62,000 nucleotides of DNA from Symbiodinium natans (GCA_905221605.1 CAJNDS010002599.1:185001-247000), one strand, 5' to 3'; numbered from the stretch's first letter, positions 33,272 through 42,787 are shown. The notes: a model not told the origin generated them from the letters alone. Translations and numbers: made by a program.

Positions 33272-33570
33272 CCGAGTCCGAGTCCGGGTCTGTGCAAAGC
33301 AGAAAGAAGGATGAGCCTGATTGAGTTTTGCGTCGTGCTGCAGCTAACCCTGACTGTGCCAGCTTCTTGGATTGGCCAGGACCATTTCGAGCGGGTGGAG
33401 TTCAAGATCGGAATGCGTGACTGAGGAACAAAAAGGCGTGCCAGGCCACTCCAGGCAATCCATTCTTGCATTGATATATATTTAATAACTTACTCATATA
33501 TGTAGTGCAAAAAAACTAAAAACTTAGTTTCTTGCAAGCCGCTGAGACCCAGCAAGTTCTAGCCGAATTA

Positions 33571-33657
33571 TGATCCTATTAGGGTACTTAAAGGGGCTTG
33601 CAGGTGGGCTAAAACTACACTTAGCATGGGTTGCTAAGTACCCTGAACCTCCAAGTA
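33571..33657. mobile_element. MITE family A, right part
   Basis: Contains CCTATTAGGGTACTTAAAGG and ends TTGCTAAGTACCCTGAACCT CCAAGTA. A further right-end fragment (CATAAACCTCCAAGTA) ends near 34124. Confidence 0.65.
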
Positions 33658-34352
33658 CCGGGAAGTACGAACCCCAAAGCCTGCCCCCAAAACCCGAAGC
33701 CACCCCAAAGCCTCCCAAGTGACGTGCGCAGAGGTGCGGACCCGCTATTCCTGCCCGAAGGCGCCGGGGCACGGGAGAAGTTTGTGGCCGGCTTGGTTGG
33801 AGGTTCATGGGGGACCCTAAACCCTAAACCCTAAACCCTAAACCCTAAACCCTTTAAGGGGCTTTAGGGCGTCGAGTTAGGGCTTCCTGAGAGTCCTTGC
33901 GTTGTCGGCTATAAAGCCTTACGTATCGTTTAGGGTACCAGAACGTTCCCCATATGTGAGATAAGCCCCAAAGTACATCCCTTCCTGTCGTGGGAAGTAG
34001 ATCATATGAAGCTCGTGACCATCCAAACCACTTCTAGCCCCAAGTATCAGTGCACTTCTCAGCCCCCGAAGTCCCCCAAGTAGACTGATAATTGGGGCTA
34101 TAAGCACCCATAAACCTCCAAGTAGAGGACGAAAGTTACAGCGTTCATCACGCAACACTGGGCCCCAGAAACCCCACAAACCCTACGAGCCCCAGACACC
34201 CTACACACCCGACAGTTTAGGGTTTAGGGGGTCTTCGTAGGGTTTAGGGTTTTTGTAGGGTTTAGGGGTTATAGGGATGAAAGTTTATAGGGCTGCTAGA
34301 CTATGAACCCTACCATAAACCCATTTCAAGTCTAAACCGGAAGAGCTGAACA

Positions 34353-34460
34353 ACCAGGGACTCCAATACCCCTCAATTAGGGGATTTTCCTTAAATTATA
34401 CTTGGTTCCTTATATGGTTGAAGGAATATTTCTTAATGAAGGGGTCTTGGAGTCTCTGGG
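34353..34460. mobile_element. Palindromic MITE-like element related to family B
   Basis: CCAGGGACTCCAATACCCCT pairs with AGGGGTCTTGGAGTCTCTGG, around an AT-rich centre with TTCCTTAAATTATACTTGG and GGAATATTTCTTAATG. Confidence 0.75.
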
Positions 34461-34527
34461 AACTCCAGGCTACAAGAAGCTCAGCGACGAAGGCATCGGG
34501 CGCACGGACCCAAGCCCTCCTGTCCAG

Positions 34528-34622
34528 GGTTTAGGGTTTAGGGTTTATTGTTTAGGGTTTAGGGTTTAGGGTTTAGCGTTTAGGGTTTAGGGTTTAGGGT
34601 TTAGGGTTTAGGGTTTAGGGTT
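34528..34622 (+). repeat. Interstitial telomeric array (TTTAGGG)n
   Basis: About 13 units with TTTATTG and TTTAGCG variants. Confidence 0.95.
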
Positions 34623-34996
34623 GTCTGGATGTTCGACCCTTGGGAAATTTTATGCTTTCCCTTATTGGGTTTAAGAGGATGATATTCCGGCATATTTGTC
34701 ACAGGGTTTTAAGGGCCCTCCTAGTTTAGGGTGTAGGGGTTTTGGGGTTTAGGGGTTTACGGGAACCGGGTGTAGGGGTTTAGGCTTTTTGGTTTAGGGG
34801 TTTGCGGCTTTAGGGTTTAGGGGTCTAGGGTTTATATAAGGGGTTCTTGGGGAAACCCTAGGCCCTAAACCCTAGGTTTTTGGGCTTTTTTGGGGGGTCT
34901 TAGGGTTTTTTAAGGGGTTTGGCGGGTTGGTCAAGGCTTTGCTTGCTGCAGGGTTCTTCCTGCACTACCAAGCACGCCGGGTTCAACATAGGAGCC

Positions 34997-35004
34997 CAAC
35001 GTAA

Positions 35005-35042
<38 letters not shown>
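34997..35042. repeat. G homopolymer
   Basis: Roughly 46 consecutive G. The length in an assembly is unreliable. Confidence 0.9.
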
Positions 35043-35044
<2 letters not shown>

Positions 35045-35159
35045 GGCTTAGGGTTTAGGGTTTAGGGTTTAGGGTTGAGGGTTGAGGGTTGAGGGTTTAT
35101 GCTAAGGGGTCCTCTAATCTCGTAGACCCCCAGAATGACCGTCTGGGTAGATACAGGGG

Positions 35160-35241
35160 CCCTGAACCCTAAACCCTAAACCCTAAACCCTAAACCCTAA
35201 ACCCTAAACCCTAAACCCTAAACCCTAAACCCTAAACCCTA
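35160..35241 (-). repeat. Interstitial telomeric array (CCCTAAA)n
   Basis: About 11 units, facing the TTTAGGG array at 35311-35410 across 70 bp. Confidence 0.96.
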
Positions 35242-35310
35242 GTCCCTTACCTTCCTTAAAGGGTTCCGAAGGGTGGGCCCTTGGGCTTTATGGCGGTACA
35301 TAAGGGGTAT

Positions 35311-35410
35311 ACAAGGTTTAGGGTTTAGGGTTTAGGGTTTAGGGTTTAGGGTTTAGGGTTTAGGGTTTAGGGTTTAGGGTTTAGGGTTTAGGGTTTAGGG
35401 TTTAGGGTTC
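35311..35410 (+). repeat. Interstitial telomeric array (TTTAGGG)n
   Basis: About 14 units. Confidence 0.96.
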
Positions 35411-36370
35411 ATCCGAAGAAACAGTATCGTCCCCTTACAATCCCTTGACTGGGAACATGGGAAGCTACCCCCCAGCATACCCATCTCAACTGCATAGGTT
35501 CCCATGTGATGCACAGCATGCTGAACCCTAACCCCCAAACACTAACCCTGAAACCTTAAACCCTAAACCCTATACCGTGAACCCCAAAACCTAAAACCAC
35601 CCTTACACCTTAAACCCTAAACCCCAAACCCTAAGCACATAAACATAAAAACCCAAAACCCTAAACCCTGCTGCTGGTCGATTCCAAGTGGGCGCGAATC
35701 CAGGAGTTCCAGCACTAAAAACGAGGGCCCGAATCCCTACTCAAAGCAGGAAACCCTAAACCCTAAACAGCAAACCGCAAACTCTAAACCCTAAACCCCA
35801 AACCCCAAACCCTAAACCCTAAACCCTAAACCCTAAACAGGTTACCCCGAAAGCAGCGGTTCTAGCTTCGAGGGCTTTAGGGTTTATTGGGTGTTAGGAT
35901 TTAGGGTTTTGGGTTTTGGGTTAGGATTCAGGGTATAGGTTTAGTGTTTAGGATTTAGGGTTTTGGGTTTAAGGTTTTGAGGGTTGTGGGTTTGGGGTTT
36001 TGGGTTTGGGTTTAGGGTGGCCACAGTTGCATTCGGTACGTTTTGCAATGAGTCGAACCGGCGATGAACTGGTGATGGGTGATGGTTCACACCATTCGGT
36101 TGGAAGGGTGCGGCTCAGCGGTTCGCACGGTTCCTTATTGCCTTTACTCTTGATGAAGCCGAACCTTCCCCTGAGGCTGGATCCAGATAGCCCAAAGCAG
36201 GACTTTAGACTTTGGACCCCAATGTAGGTCTTATTTTCTATGGCGACTTCCTGACGTTCGTGCGTAAGGGGGATGATGTAGGGCTTGCAAAACGGCCTTC
36301 AGCAACGAAACCCTTTCTGCTTCGGTTTTCTGCGGTTCTTGTCCGGTACGGTTCGTCAACAGCATCCGCC

Positions 36371-36502
36371 GCTAGGGTTTAGGGTTTAGGGTTTAGGGTT
36401 TAGGGTCTAGGGTCTAGGGTCTAGAGTCTAGGGTTTAGGGTTTAGGGTTTAGGGTTTAGGGTTTAGGGTTTAGGGTTTAGGGTTTAGGGTTTAGGGTTTA
36501 GG
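36371..36502 (+). repeat. Interstitial telomeric array with TCTAGGG variants
   Basis: About 18 units, including a block of TCTAGGG/TCTAGAG. Confidence 0.95.
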
Positions 36503-36856
36503 ACTCTCAAACCGCTTGCTGGGACTCCAAAATCGAGGCGCCAGGGAGCCGTCCGAAATCTGGAGAACAAACACACCTCCCATCCAGCCCCTAATATCTC
36601 AAAATCTCGAGGAATTTCAAGCCCCCCAAGCTCTCAACCCTAAACCCTAAAACAGGGGGCGGCGAAGCCGAACACAAGCCCCAAATCTCCTCAGCCCAAG
36701 GCCCCAAGCTCAATTCTGCCCTCAACCGGACACCCTAAAGCATCAAACTCTCAAACTCAAAGCAAGCCCCCCAAAAAACAAAGCCCGATGTCCCGAACAC
36801 ATAACCCTAAGACTCCCTACGGTGCCCAAAGCCCTGATCTCTGCCTGTCTCTCTTC

Positions 36857-37250
36857 TAAACGCTAAACCCTAAACCCTACCACCCTGAGCCCTAAACCCT
36901 AAACCCTAAACCCTAAACCCTAAACCCTAAGCCCTAAACCCTAAACCCTGAACCCTAAACCTTAAACCCTACCACTTAAACCCCTAAACCCTCTCCGAGG
37001 CTGGGAGTGCGATGCGGAGGCCGTCTCTGAAGTTGCTATGAATTGCTTAAGACCCCCTCCACCCCCCCTCCCCAAACCCTAAACCCTAAACCCTAAACCC
37101 TAAACCCTAAACCCTAAACCCTGAACCCTGAACCCTGAACCCTGAACCCTGAACCCTGAACCCTGAACCCTAAACCGTAAACCCGAAACCCTAAACCCTA
37201 CCCCCAAACCCCAAACCCCAAACCCCAAACCCCAAACCCCAAACCCCAGA
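36857..37250 (-). repeat. Interstitial telomeric arrays CCCTAAA, CCCTGAA and CCCCAAA
   Basis: Two arrays separated by a GC-rich insert (36985-37075). The second array grades from CCCTAAA to CCCTGAA (37122-37168) and then to CCCCAAA (37201-37247), each variant locally homogenised. Confidence 0.93.
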
Positions 37251-37709
37251 CAGCATTGTTTTTTAACAGGGTTGAGCGGCCTGCGGTCCTGTTTGTGAGT
37301 TGTGTGCACAAGATTTTGACAGCCGATGCGGGGAACCCTTAGCCGCCTTAGCGATTAACCTGCTCTTTGGGAGCATGGCTGGCTCTTTTGTTGCATTTAG
37401 GGTTTAGGGTTTAGAGTTTAGGGTTTAGGGTGTAGGGTTTAGGGTCACAGGCTCTTGTCGAAGCTTGCTGCATGCAGAGTTGCCTTCCTCTCTTTCCTGC
37501 CTCGGCGCTGACGGCAGTCTGGTGACCCCCTTTTGGGCGTGAAGATGCCGATGTGTGCGAATGATGCTGATTCCTCTTGTTGCATGTGGGAAGGTCTTCA
37601 AGGGCCGCGCCTCTAACGGACCTGAATTGGCAACTGGGTCCAGGATTTGTCCTTACCCCCCTTTCCGATGGCTTCTTGATCTGCGGGGTTGATTCGGCGA
37701 CAGCGGCCC

Positions 37710-37796
37710 GAGGACAATGATGTAAACGAAGTCTTGTGACCGTGACCCTTCTCTGGGCATGAAGATGCTTCTTTGTGCGAATGATGCTGATTCCTC
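37710..37796 (+). ncRNA. Box C/D-like snoRNA candidate, array 1 copy 1
   Basis: GAGGA, then AATGATGT as a C-like box, then CTGA as D box, closed by TCCTC, which pairs with GAGGA. The C box departs from RTGATGA at the last base. An internal TCTGGGCATGAAGA may be a degenerate D'/C' pair. Confidence 0.38.
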
Positions 37797-37882
37797 TCCA
37801 GTCGGGTTGTTGCATGCGGAAGGGTCTTCAAGGACCGCACTTGGGTTTGTCCACTGTTGGAGCTATTTCGGCGAAAACGGCA

Positions 37883-37965
37883 AGAGGACAATGATGCAAA
37901 TACAGCTTTGTGACTCTCTTCTGGGCATGACGATGCTTCTGTGTGCGAATGATGCTGATTCCTCT
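37883..37965 (+). ncRNA. Box C/D-like snoRNA candidate, array 1 copy 2
   Basis: Best closed copy: AGAGGA pairs with TCCTCT. C-like box ATGATGC lies 2 nt inside the 5' stem, and D box CTGA lies 1 nt inside the 3' stem. The sequence just before D is GTGTGCGAATGATG. I could not match it to an rRNA segment. Confidence 0.42.
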
Positions 37966-38061
37966 CCAGTCGGGTTGTTGCAGACGGAAGAGTCTTCAAG
38001 GACCGCACCTGTCTTTGTCCACCTGCTTGCTCTGTTGGAGCTGTTTCGGTGAAAACGGCAC

Positions 38062-38142
38062 GAGGACAATGATGCAAGTAAAGCTTTGTGACCCTCTTCT
38101 GGGCATGAAGATGCCTACATGTGCGAATGATGCTGATTCCTC
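38062..38142 (+). ncRNA. Box C/D-like snoRNA candidate, array 1 copy 3
   Basis: GAGGA/TCCTC closing stem, ATGATGC and CTGA at the same spacing as copy 2. Confidence 0.38.
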
Positions 38143-38269
38143 TCGAGTCGGGTTGTTGCATGTGAAACGGCACATGGCACGGACCTGAATTGGGTCCAGG
38201 ATTTGTCCCTACCTTTCCGATAGCTTCTTTCCCGGTGTGAACTGTTTCGGGGCTTCGGGGACAACGGCC

Positions 38270-38354
38270 GGAGAACAATGATGTAAATGAAGTTTTGCGA
38301 CCCTCTTCGGGGCATGAAGATTCTTCTGTGTGCGAATGATGCTGATTCCTCTCC
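38270..38354 (+). ncRNA. Box C/D-like snoRNA candidate, array 1 copy 4
   Basis: The 5' side has changed to GGAGA. It can still pair with the TCTCC two bases further out on the 3' side, so a closing stem is preserved in a shifted register. Possible compensatory retention. Confidence 0.35.
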
Positions 38355-38447
38355 AGTCGGGTTGTTGCAGACGGAAGCATCTTCAACGACCGCACCTGTC
38401 TTTGTCCGCCTTCTTGCTCTGTTGGAGCTGTTTCGGTGAAAACGGCA

Positions 38448-38530
38448 AGAGGACAATGATGCAAATAAAGCTTTGTGACCCTCTTCTGGGCATGAAGATG
38501 CCTACGTGTGCGAATGATGCTGATTCCTCT
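38448..38530 (+). ncRNA. Box C/D-like snoRNA candidate, array 1 copy 5
   Basis: AGAGGA/TCCTCT stem, ATGATGC and CTGA as in copy 2. The following unit is incomplete. Confidence 0.42.
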
Positions 38531-38811
38531 CCACTCGGGCTGTTGCGCACGGAAGGGTCTTCGACGACCGCACCTGTCACGGCCCTAGTTCGGTCCAAAA
38601 TTTGTCCTTACTCCCCTTTGCGTGATTCTGACCCCCCCATCTACCCGTAGGGTTCAGAGATTCGGGGTTTGGGGGGTAGCCTTAAACCCTCGAACTGTAA
38701 ACCATTCGGCCTGGCAACGCACAGAGCGAACCAGGGGAACATTTCTAGATATAGAGGCTTAGGGGGTGTTGACTCTGAATTTACGAAGTCTGTCTTGAGC
38801 GGGACTTGTAC

Positions 38812-38909
38812 CATCGACAGGAGTGATGAGGAACAGCTTTAGGTCTTGTTCGGCTGAGGCCAAAGGTGATGAGACAGCGCATGCACACCACTCATAGTCT
38901 GAGCCGATG
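38812..38909 (+). ncRNA. Box C/D snoRNA, array 2 copy 1
   Basis: Layout: CATCG stem, 6 nt, C box GTGATGA, 24-nt guide region, D' CTGA, 8 nt, C' GTGATGA, 26-nt guide region, D CTGA, 2 nt, CGATG stem. The D' guide here is AGGTCTTGTTCGG. Its one C-to-T change relative to other copies still allows G-U pairing with 18S CGAACGAGACCT. Box C/D snoRNAs direct 2'-O-methylation by fibrillarin of the rRNA base paired to the fifth nucleotide before D or D'. By that rule the target would be the second A of CGAACGAG in 18S rRNA. The transcript was not tested, so the ends are inferred from the stem. Confidence 0.75.
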
Positions 38910-39083
38910 ACACTGCGTGTTGATGCATGTGGGGTGAGGATGAGTCGCTGTTGCCTCAAACTTCTCCGACCCTCAGCTGGGCATGAGGACATCAGCTCTG
39001 TGTCAGGATTCTGACCTCACGAAGCCATCTAGAAGTCTGTGATGTTTTGCGATGCGTGGCGTTGGGGCGGGAGCGTGTTGTGC

Positions 39084-39181
39084 CATCGACAAGTGTGATG
39101 AAGAACAGCTCTAGGTCTCGTTCGGCTGAGGCCAAAGGTGATGAGACAATGCATGCACACCACTCATAGTCTGAGCCGATG
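39084..39181 (+). ncRNA. Box C/D snoRNA, array 2 copy 2
   Basis: All four boxes and the stem intact. D' guide AGGTCTCGTTCGG gives a 12-nt Watson-Crick match to 18S. The flank differs (AGCTCT for AGCTTT; GAGACAATGC for GAGACAACGC). Confidence 0.78.
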
Positions 39182-39355
39182 ACACCGCGTGTTGCAGCAT
39201 GTGGGGTGAGGATGAGTCGCTGTTGCCTCAAACTTCTCCGACCCTCAGCTGGGCATGAGGACATCAGCTCTGTGTCAGGATTCTGACCTCACGAAGCCAT
39301 CTGGAAGTCTGTGATGTTTTGCGGTGCGTGGCGTTGGGGCGGGACCGTGTTGTGC

Positions 39356-39452
39356 CATCGACAAAGTGATGAGGAACAGCTTTAGGTCTCGTTCGGCTGA
39401 GGCCAAAGGTGATGAGACAACGCATGCACACCACTCATAGTCTGAGCCGATG
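39356..39452 (+). ncRNA. Box C/D snoRNA, array 2 copy 3
   Basis: Boxes, stem and 18S guide intact. One nucleotide shorter between the stem and C (ACAAA for ACAAGA). Confidence 0.78.
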
Positions 39453-39627
39453 ACACTGCGTGTTGCAGCATGTGGGGTGAGGATGAGTCGCTGTTGCCTC
39501 AAACTTCTCCGACCCTCAACTGGGCATGAGGCCATCAGCTCTGTGTCAGGATTCCTGAACTCACGAAGCCATCTAGAAGTCTGTGATGTTTTGCTGTGCG
39601 TGGCGTTGGGGCGGGACCGTGTTGTGC

Positions 39628-39725
39628 CATCGACAAGAGTGATGAGGAACAGCTTTAGGTCTCGTTCGGCTGAGGCCAAAGGTGATGAGACAACGCATGC
39701 ACACCACTCATAGTCTGAGCCGATG
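39628..39725 (+). ncRNA. Box C/D snoRNA, array 2 copy 4
   Basis: Consensus copy; all boxes, stem and both guides as in the majority of units. Confidence 0.78.
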
Positions 39726-39897
39726 ACACCGCGTGTTGCAGCATGTGGGGTGAGGAGTCGCTGTTGCCTCAAACTTCTCCGACCCTCAGCTGGGCATGAG
39801 GCCATCAGCTCTGTGTCAGGATTCCTGAACTCACGAAGCCATCTAGAAGTCTGTGATGTTTTGCTGTGCGTGGCGTTGGGGCGGGACCGTGTTGTGC

Positions 39898-39995
39898 CAT
39901 CGACAAGAGTGATGAGGAACAGCTTTAGGTCTCGTTCGGCTGAGGCCAAAGGTGATGAGACAACGCATGCACACCACTCATAGTCTGAGCCGATG
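39898..39995 (+). ncRNA. Box C/D snoRNA, array 2 copy 5
   Basis: Consensus copy. The preceding spacer lacks one ATG triplet (GAGGAG variant). Confidence 0.78.
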
Positions 39996-40169
39996 ACACC
40001 GCGTGTTGCAGCATGTGGGGTGAGGATGAGTCGCTGTTGCCTCAAACTTCTCCGACCCTCAGCTGGGCATGAGGCCATCAGCTCTGTGTCAGGATTCTGA
40101 ACTCACGAAGCCATCTAGAAGTCTGTGATGTTTTGCAGTGCGTGGCGTTGGGGCGGGACCGTGTTGTGC

Positions 40170-40267
40170 CATCGACAAGAGTGATGAGGAACAGCTTTAG
40201 GTCTCGTTCGGCTGAGGCCAAAGGTGATGAGACAACGCATGCACACCACTCATAGTCTGAGCCGATG
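40170..40267 (+). ncRNA. Box C/D snoRNA, array 2 copy 6
   Basis: Consensus copy, all elements intact. Confidence 0.78.
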
Positions 40268-40443
40268 ACACCGCGTGTTGCAGCATGTGGGGTGAGGATG
40301 AGTCGCTGTTGCCTCAAACTTCTCCGACCCTCAGCTGGGCATGAGGCCATCAGCTCACTGTGTCAGGTTTCTGAACTCACGAAGCCATCTAGAAGTCTGT
40401 GATGTTTTGCGATGCGTGGCGTTGGGGCGGGACCGTGTTGAGC

Positions 40444-40541
40444 CATCGACAAGTGTGATGAAGAACGGCTCTAGGTCTCGTTCGGCTGAGGCCAAAGGTG
40501 ATGAGACAACGCATGCACACCACTCATAGTCTGAGCCGATG
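40444..40541 (+). ncRNA. Box C/D snoRNA, array 2 copy 7
   Basis: Elements intact. The region between C and the guide reads AGAACGGCTCT, while AGGTCTCGTTCGG is unchanged. The unit carries an extra AC pair upstream (CAGCTCACTGTG). Confidence 0.78.
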
Positions 40542-40714
40542 ACACCGCGTGTTGCAGCATGTGGGGTGAGGAGTCGCTGTTGCCTCAAACTTCTCCGACC
40601 CTCAGCTGGGCATGAGGACATCAGCTCACTGTGTCAGGTTTCTGAACTCACGAAGCCATCTAGAAGTCTGTGATGTTTTGCGATGCGTGGCGTTGGGGCG
40701 GGACCGTGTTGAGC

Positions 40715-40812
40715 CATCGACAAGTGTGATGAAGAACGGCTCTAGGTCTCGTTCGGCTGAGGCCAAAGGTGATGAGACAACGCATGCACACCACTCATAG
40801 TCTGAGCCGATG
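40715..40812 (+). ncRNA. Box C/D snoRNA, array 2 copy 8
   Basis: Nearly identical to copy 7 including its private changes, so these two units arose by a recent duplication. Confidence 0.78.
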
Positions 40813-40983
40813 ACACCGCGTGTTGCAGCATGTGGGGTGAGGAGTCGCTGTTGCCTCAAACTTCTCCGACCCTCAGCTGGGCATGAGGCCATCAGCTCTG
40901 TGTCAGGATTCCTGAACTCACGAAGCCATCTAGAAGTCTGTGATGTTTTGCGGTGCGTGCGTTTGGGCGGGACCGTGTTGTGC

Positions 40984-41080
40984 CATCGACAAAGTGATGA
41001 AGAACAGCTTTAGGTCTCGTTCGGCTGAGGCCAAAGGTGATGAGACAACGCATGCACACCACTCATAGTCTGAGCCGATG
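40984..41080 (+). ncRNA. Box C/D snoRNA, array 2 copy 9
   Basis: Elements intact. GATGAAGAACAG variant after the C box. Confidence 0.78.
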
Positions 41081-41255
41081 ACACCGCGTGTTGATGCATG
41101 TGGCGTGAGGATGAGTCGCTGTTGCCTCAAACTTCTCCGACCCTCAGCTGGGCATGAGGACATCAGCTCTGTGTCAGGATTCCTGAACTCACGAAGCCAT
41201 CTAGAAGTCTGTGATGTTTTGCGGTGCGTGGCGTTGGGGCGGGACCGTGTTGTGC

Positions 41256-41353
41256 CATCGACAAGTGTGATGAGGAACAGCTTTAGGTCTCGTTCGGCTG
41301 AGGCCAAAGGTGATGAGACAACGCATGCACACCACTCATAGTCTGAGCCGATG
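41256..41353 (+). ncRNA. Box C/D snoRNA, array 2 copy 10
   Basis: Elements intact; ACAAGT variant before C. Confidence 0.78.
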
Positions 41354-41527
41354 ACACCGCGTGTTGCAGCATGTGGGGTGAGGATGAGTCGCTGTTGCCT
41401 CAAACTTCTCCGACCCTCAGCTGGGCATGAGGCCATCAGCTCTGTGTCAGGATTCTGAACTCACGAAGCCATCTAGATGGCTGTGATGTTTTGCTGTGTG
41501 TGGCGTTGGGGCGGGACCGTGTTGTGC

Positions 41528-41624
41528 CATCGACAAAGTGATGAGGAACAGCTTTAGGTCTCGTTCGGCTGAGGCCAAAGGTGATGAGACAACGCATGCA
41601 CACCACTCATAGTCTGAGCCGATG
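41528..41624 (+). ncRNA. Box C/D snoRNA, array 2 copy 11
   Basis: Elements intact; ACAAA variant before C as in copy 3. Confidence 0.78.
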
Positions 41625-41799
41625 ACACCGCGTGTTGATGCATGTGGGGTGAGGATGAGTCGCTGTTGCCTCAAACTTCTCCGACCCTCAGCTGGGCATG
41701 AGGCCATCAGCTCTGTGTCAGGATTCCTGAACTCACGAAGCCATCTAGAAGTCTGTGATGTTCTGCTGTGCGTGGCGTTGGGGCGGGACCGTGTTGTGC

Positions 41800-41896
41800 C
41801 ATCGACAAAGTGATGAGGAACAGCTTTAGGTCTCGTTCGGCTGAGGCCAAAGGTGATGAGACAACGCATGCACACCACTCATAGTCTGAGCCGATG
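41800..41896 (+). ncRNA. Box C/D snoRNA, array 2 copy 12
   Basis: Elements intact; identical in the core to copy 11. Confidence 0.78.
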
Positions 41897-42071
41897 ACAC
41901 TGCGTGTTGATGCATGTGGGGTGAGGATGAGTCGCTGTTGCCTCAAACTTCTCCGACCCTCAGCTGGGCATGAGGCCATCAGCTCTGTGTCAGGATTCCT
42001 GAACTCACGAAGCCATCTAGATGTCTGTGATGTTTTGCTGTGCGTGGCGTTGGGGCGGGACCGTGTTGTGC

Positions 42072-42169
42072 CATCGACAAGAGTGATGAGGAACAGCTTT
42101 AGGTCTCGTTCGGCTGAGGCCAAAGGTGATGAGACAACGCATGCACACCACTCATAGTCTGAGCCGATG
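42072..42169 (+). ncRNA. Box C/D snoRNA, array 2 copy 13
   Basis: Consensus copy. Confidence 0.78.
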
Positions 42170-42341
42170 ACACCGCGTGTTGCAGCATGTGGGGTGAGGA
42201 GTCGCTGTTGCCTCAAACTTCTCCGACCCTCAGCTGGGCATGAGGCCATCAGCTCTGTGTCAGGATTCCTGAACTCACGAAGCCATCTAGAAGTCTGTGA
42301 TGTTTTGCTGTGCGTGGCGTTGGGGCGGGACCGTGTTGTGC

Positions 42342-42439
42342 CATCGACAAGAGTGATGAGGAACAGCTTTAGGTCTCGTTCGGCTGAGGCCAAAGGTGAT
42401 GAGACAACGCATGCACACCACTCATAGTCTGAGCCGATG
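42342..42439 (+). ncRNA. Box C/D snoRNA, array 2 copy 14
   Basis: Consensus copy. The next unit (C box near 42625) breaks off at 42640 before its D' box and would not give a snoRNA. Confidence 0.78.
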
Positions 42440-42787
42440 ACACCGCGTGTTGCAGCATGTGGGGTGAGGATGAGTCGCTGTTGCCTCAAACTTCTCCGAC
42501 CCTCAGCTGGGCATGAGGCCATCAGCTCTGTGTCAGGATTCTGAACTCACGAAGCCATCTAGAAGTCTGTGATGTTTTGCAGTGCGTGGCGTTGGGGCGG
42601 GACCGTGTTGTGCCATCGACAAGAGTGATGAGGAACAGTTGTAGCCAGCGCCTAAGATCTGTTTCGCCCTCCGCGGTTAGGGACATATAGGGGTCAGAGT
42701 TTAGCGAGGTTTAGGGTCAATAGGCTTTAAAGTTGAGGGCTTTAAGCCCTCGACCCTAGACCCTCAACCCCAATGCCTCCCCACCAG

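Larger units (their letters stand above)
33272..37440. other. Telomeric-repeat mosaic, middle part
   Basis: After the gene end the CCGAG motif stops near 33290 and the CCCTAAA/TTTAGGG mosaic resumes. It contains family A fragments, a palindrome at 34353-34460, a G homopolymer and large arrays at 35160-35410, 36371-36502 and 36893-37250. An island at 33710-33785 has the Cys-containing frame VTCAEVRTRYSCPKAPGHG. No ordinary gene seen. Confidence 0.8.
37500..38600 (+). repeat. Tandem array of ~170-220 bp units
   Basis: The string TGTGCGAATGATGCTGATTC recurs near 37553, 37774, 37943, 38120, 38329 and 38507, so there are about six units of unequal length. Shared segments include GTTGTTGCAGACGGAAG, CTTCAAGGACCGCACCTG, GGACAATGATG and TGACCCTCTTCTGGGCATGA. 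Minus-strand open frames through the array are a by-product of repetition. Confidence 0.92.
38772..42640 (+). repeat. Tandem array of 273-bp units (about 14.3 copies)
   Basis: The segment CAGCTGGGCATGAGG recurs every 268-273 bp from about 38975 to 42510. Units are highly alike. The first is degraded at its left end, and the last stops 11 bp after its first C box at 42640. Differences are 1-3 bp indels (GAGGATGAG versus GAGGAG, GATTCTGA versus GATTCCTGA) and scattered substitutions outside the snoRNA core. Open frames of about 90 codons per unit on both strands follow from the 273-bp period. The conserved core is a box C/D snoRNA listed per copy. Confidence 0.98.

Noticed and set aside
37613-38464. 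Long minus-strand frame (283 codons) across array 1
   Set aside because: It is repetitive only because the DNA is; unit lengths differ and the conserved features (stem, boxes) are on the plus strand.
39275-40078. Minus-strand 267-codon frame in the 273-bp array
   Set aside because: Broken by 1-bp indels in other units, while the snoRNA boxes are intact in all of them.
38772-42640. CRISPR-like array
   Set aside because: Units are whole 273-bp copies without unique spacers, in a eukaryotic context.
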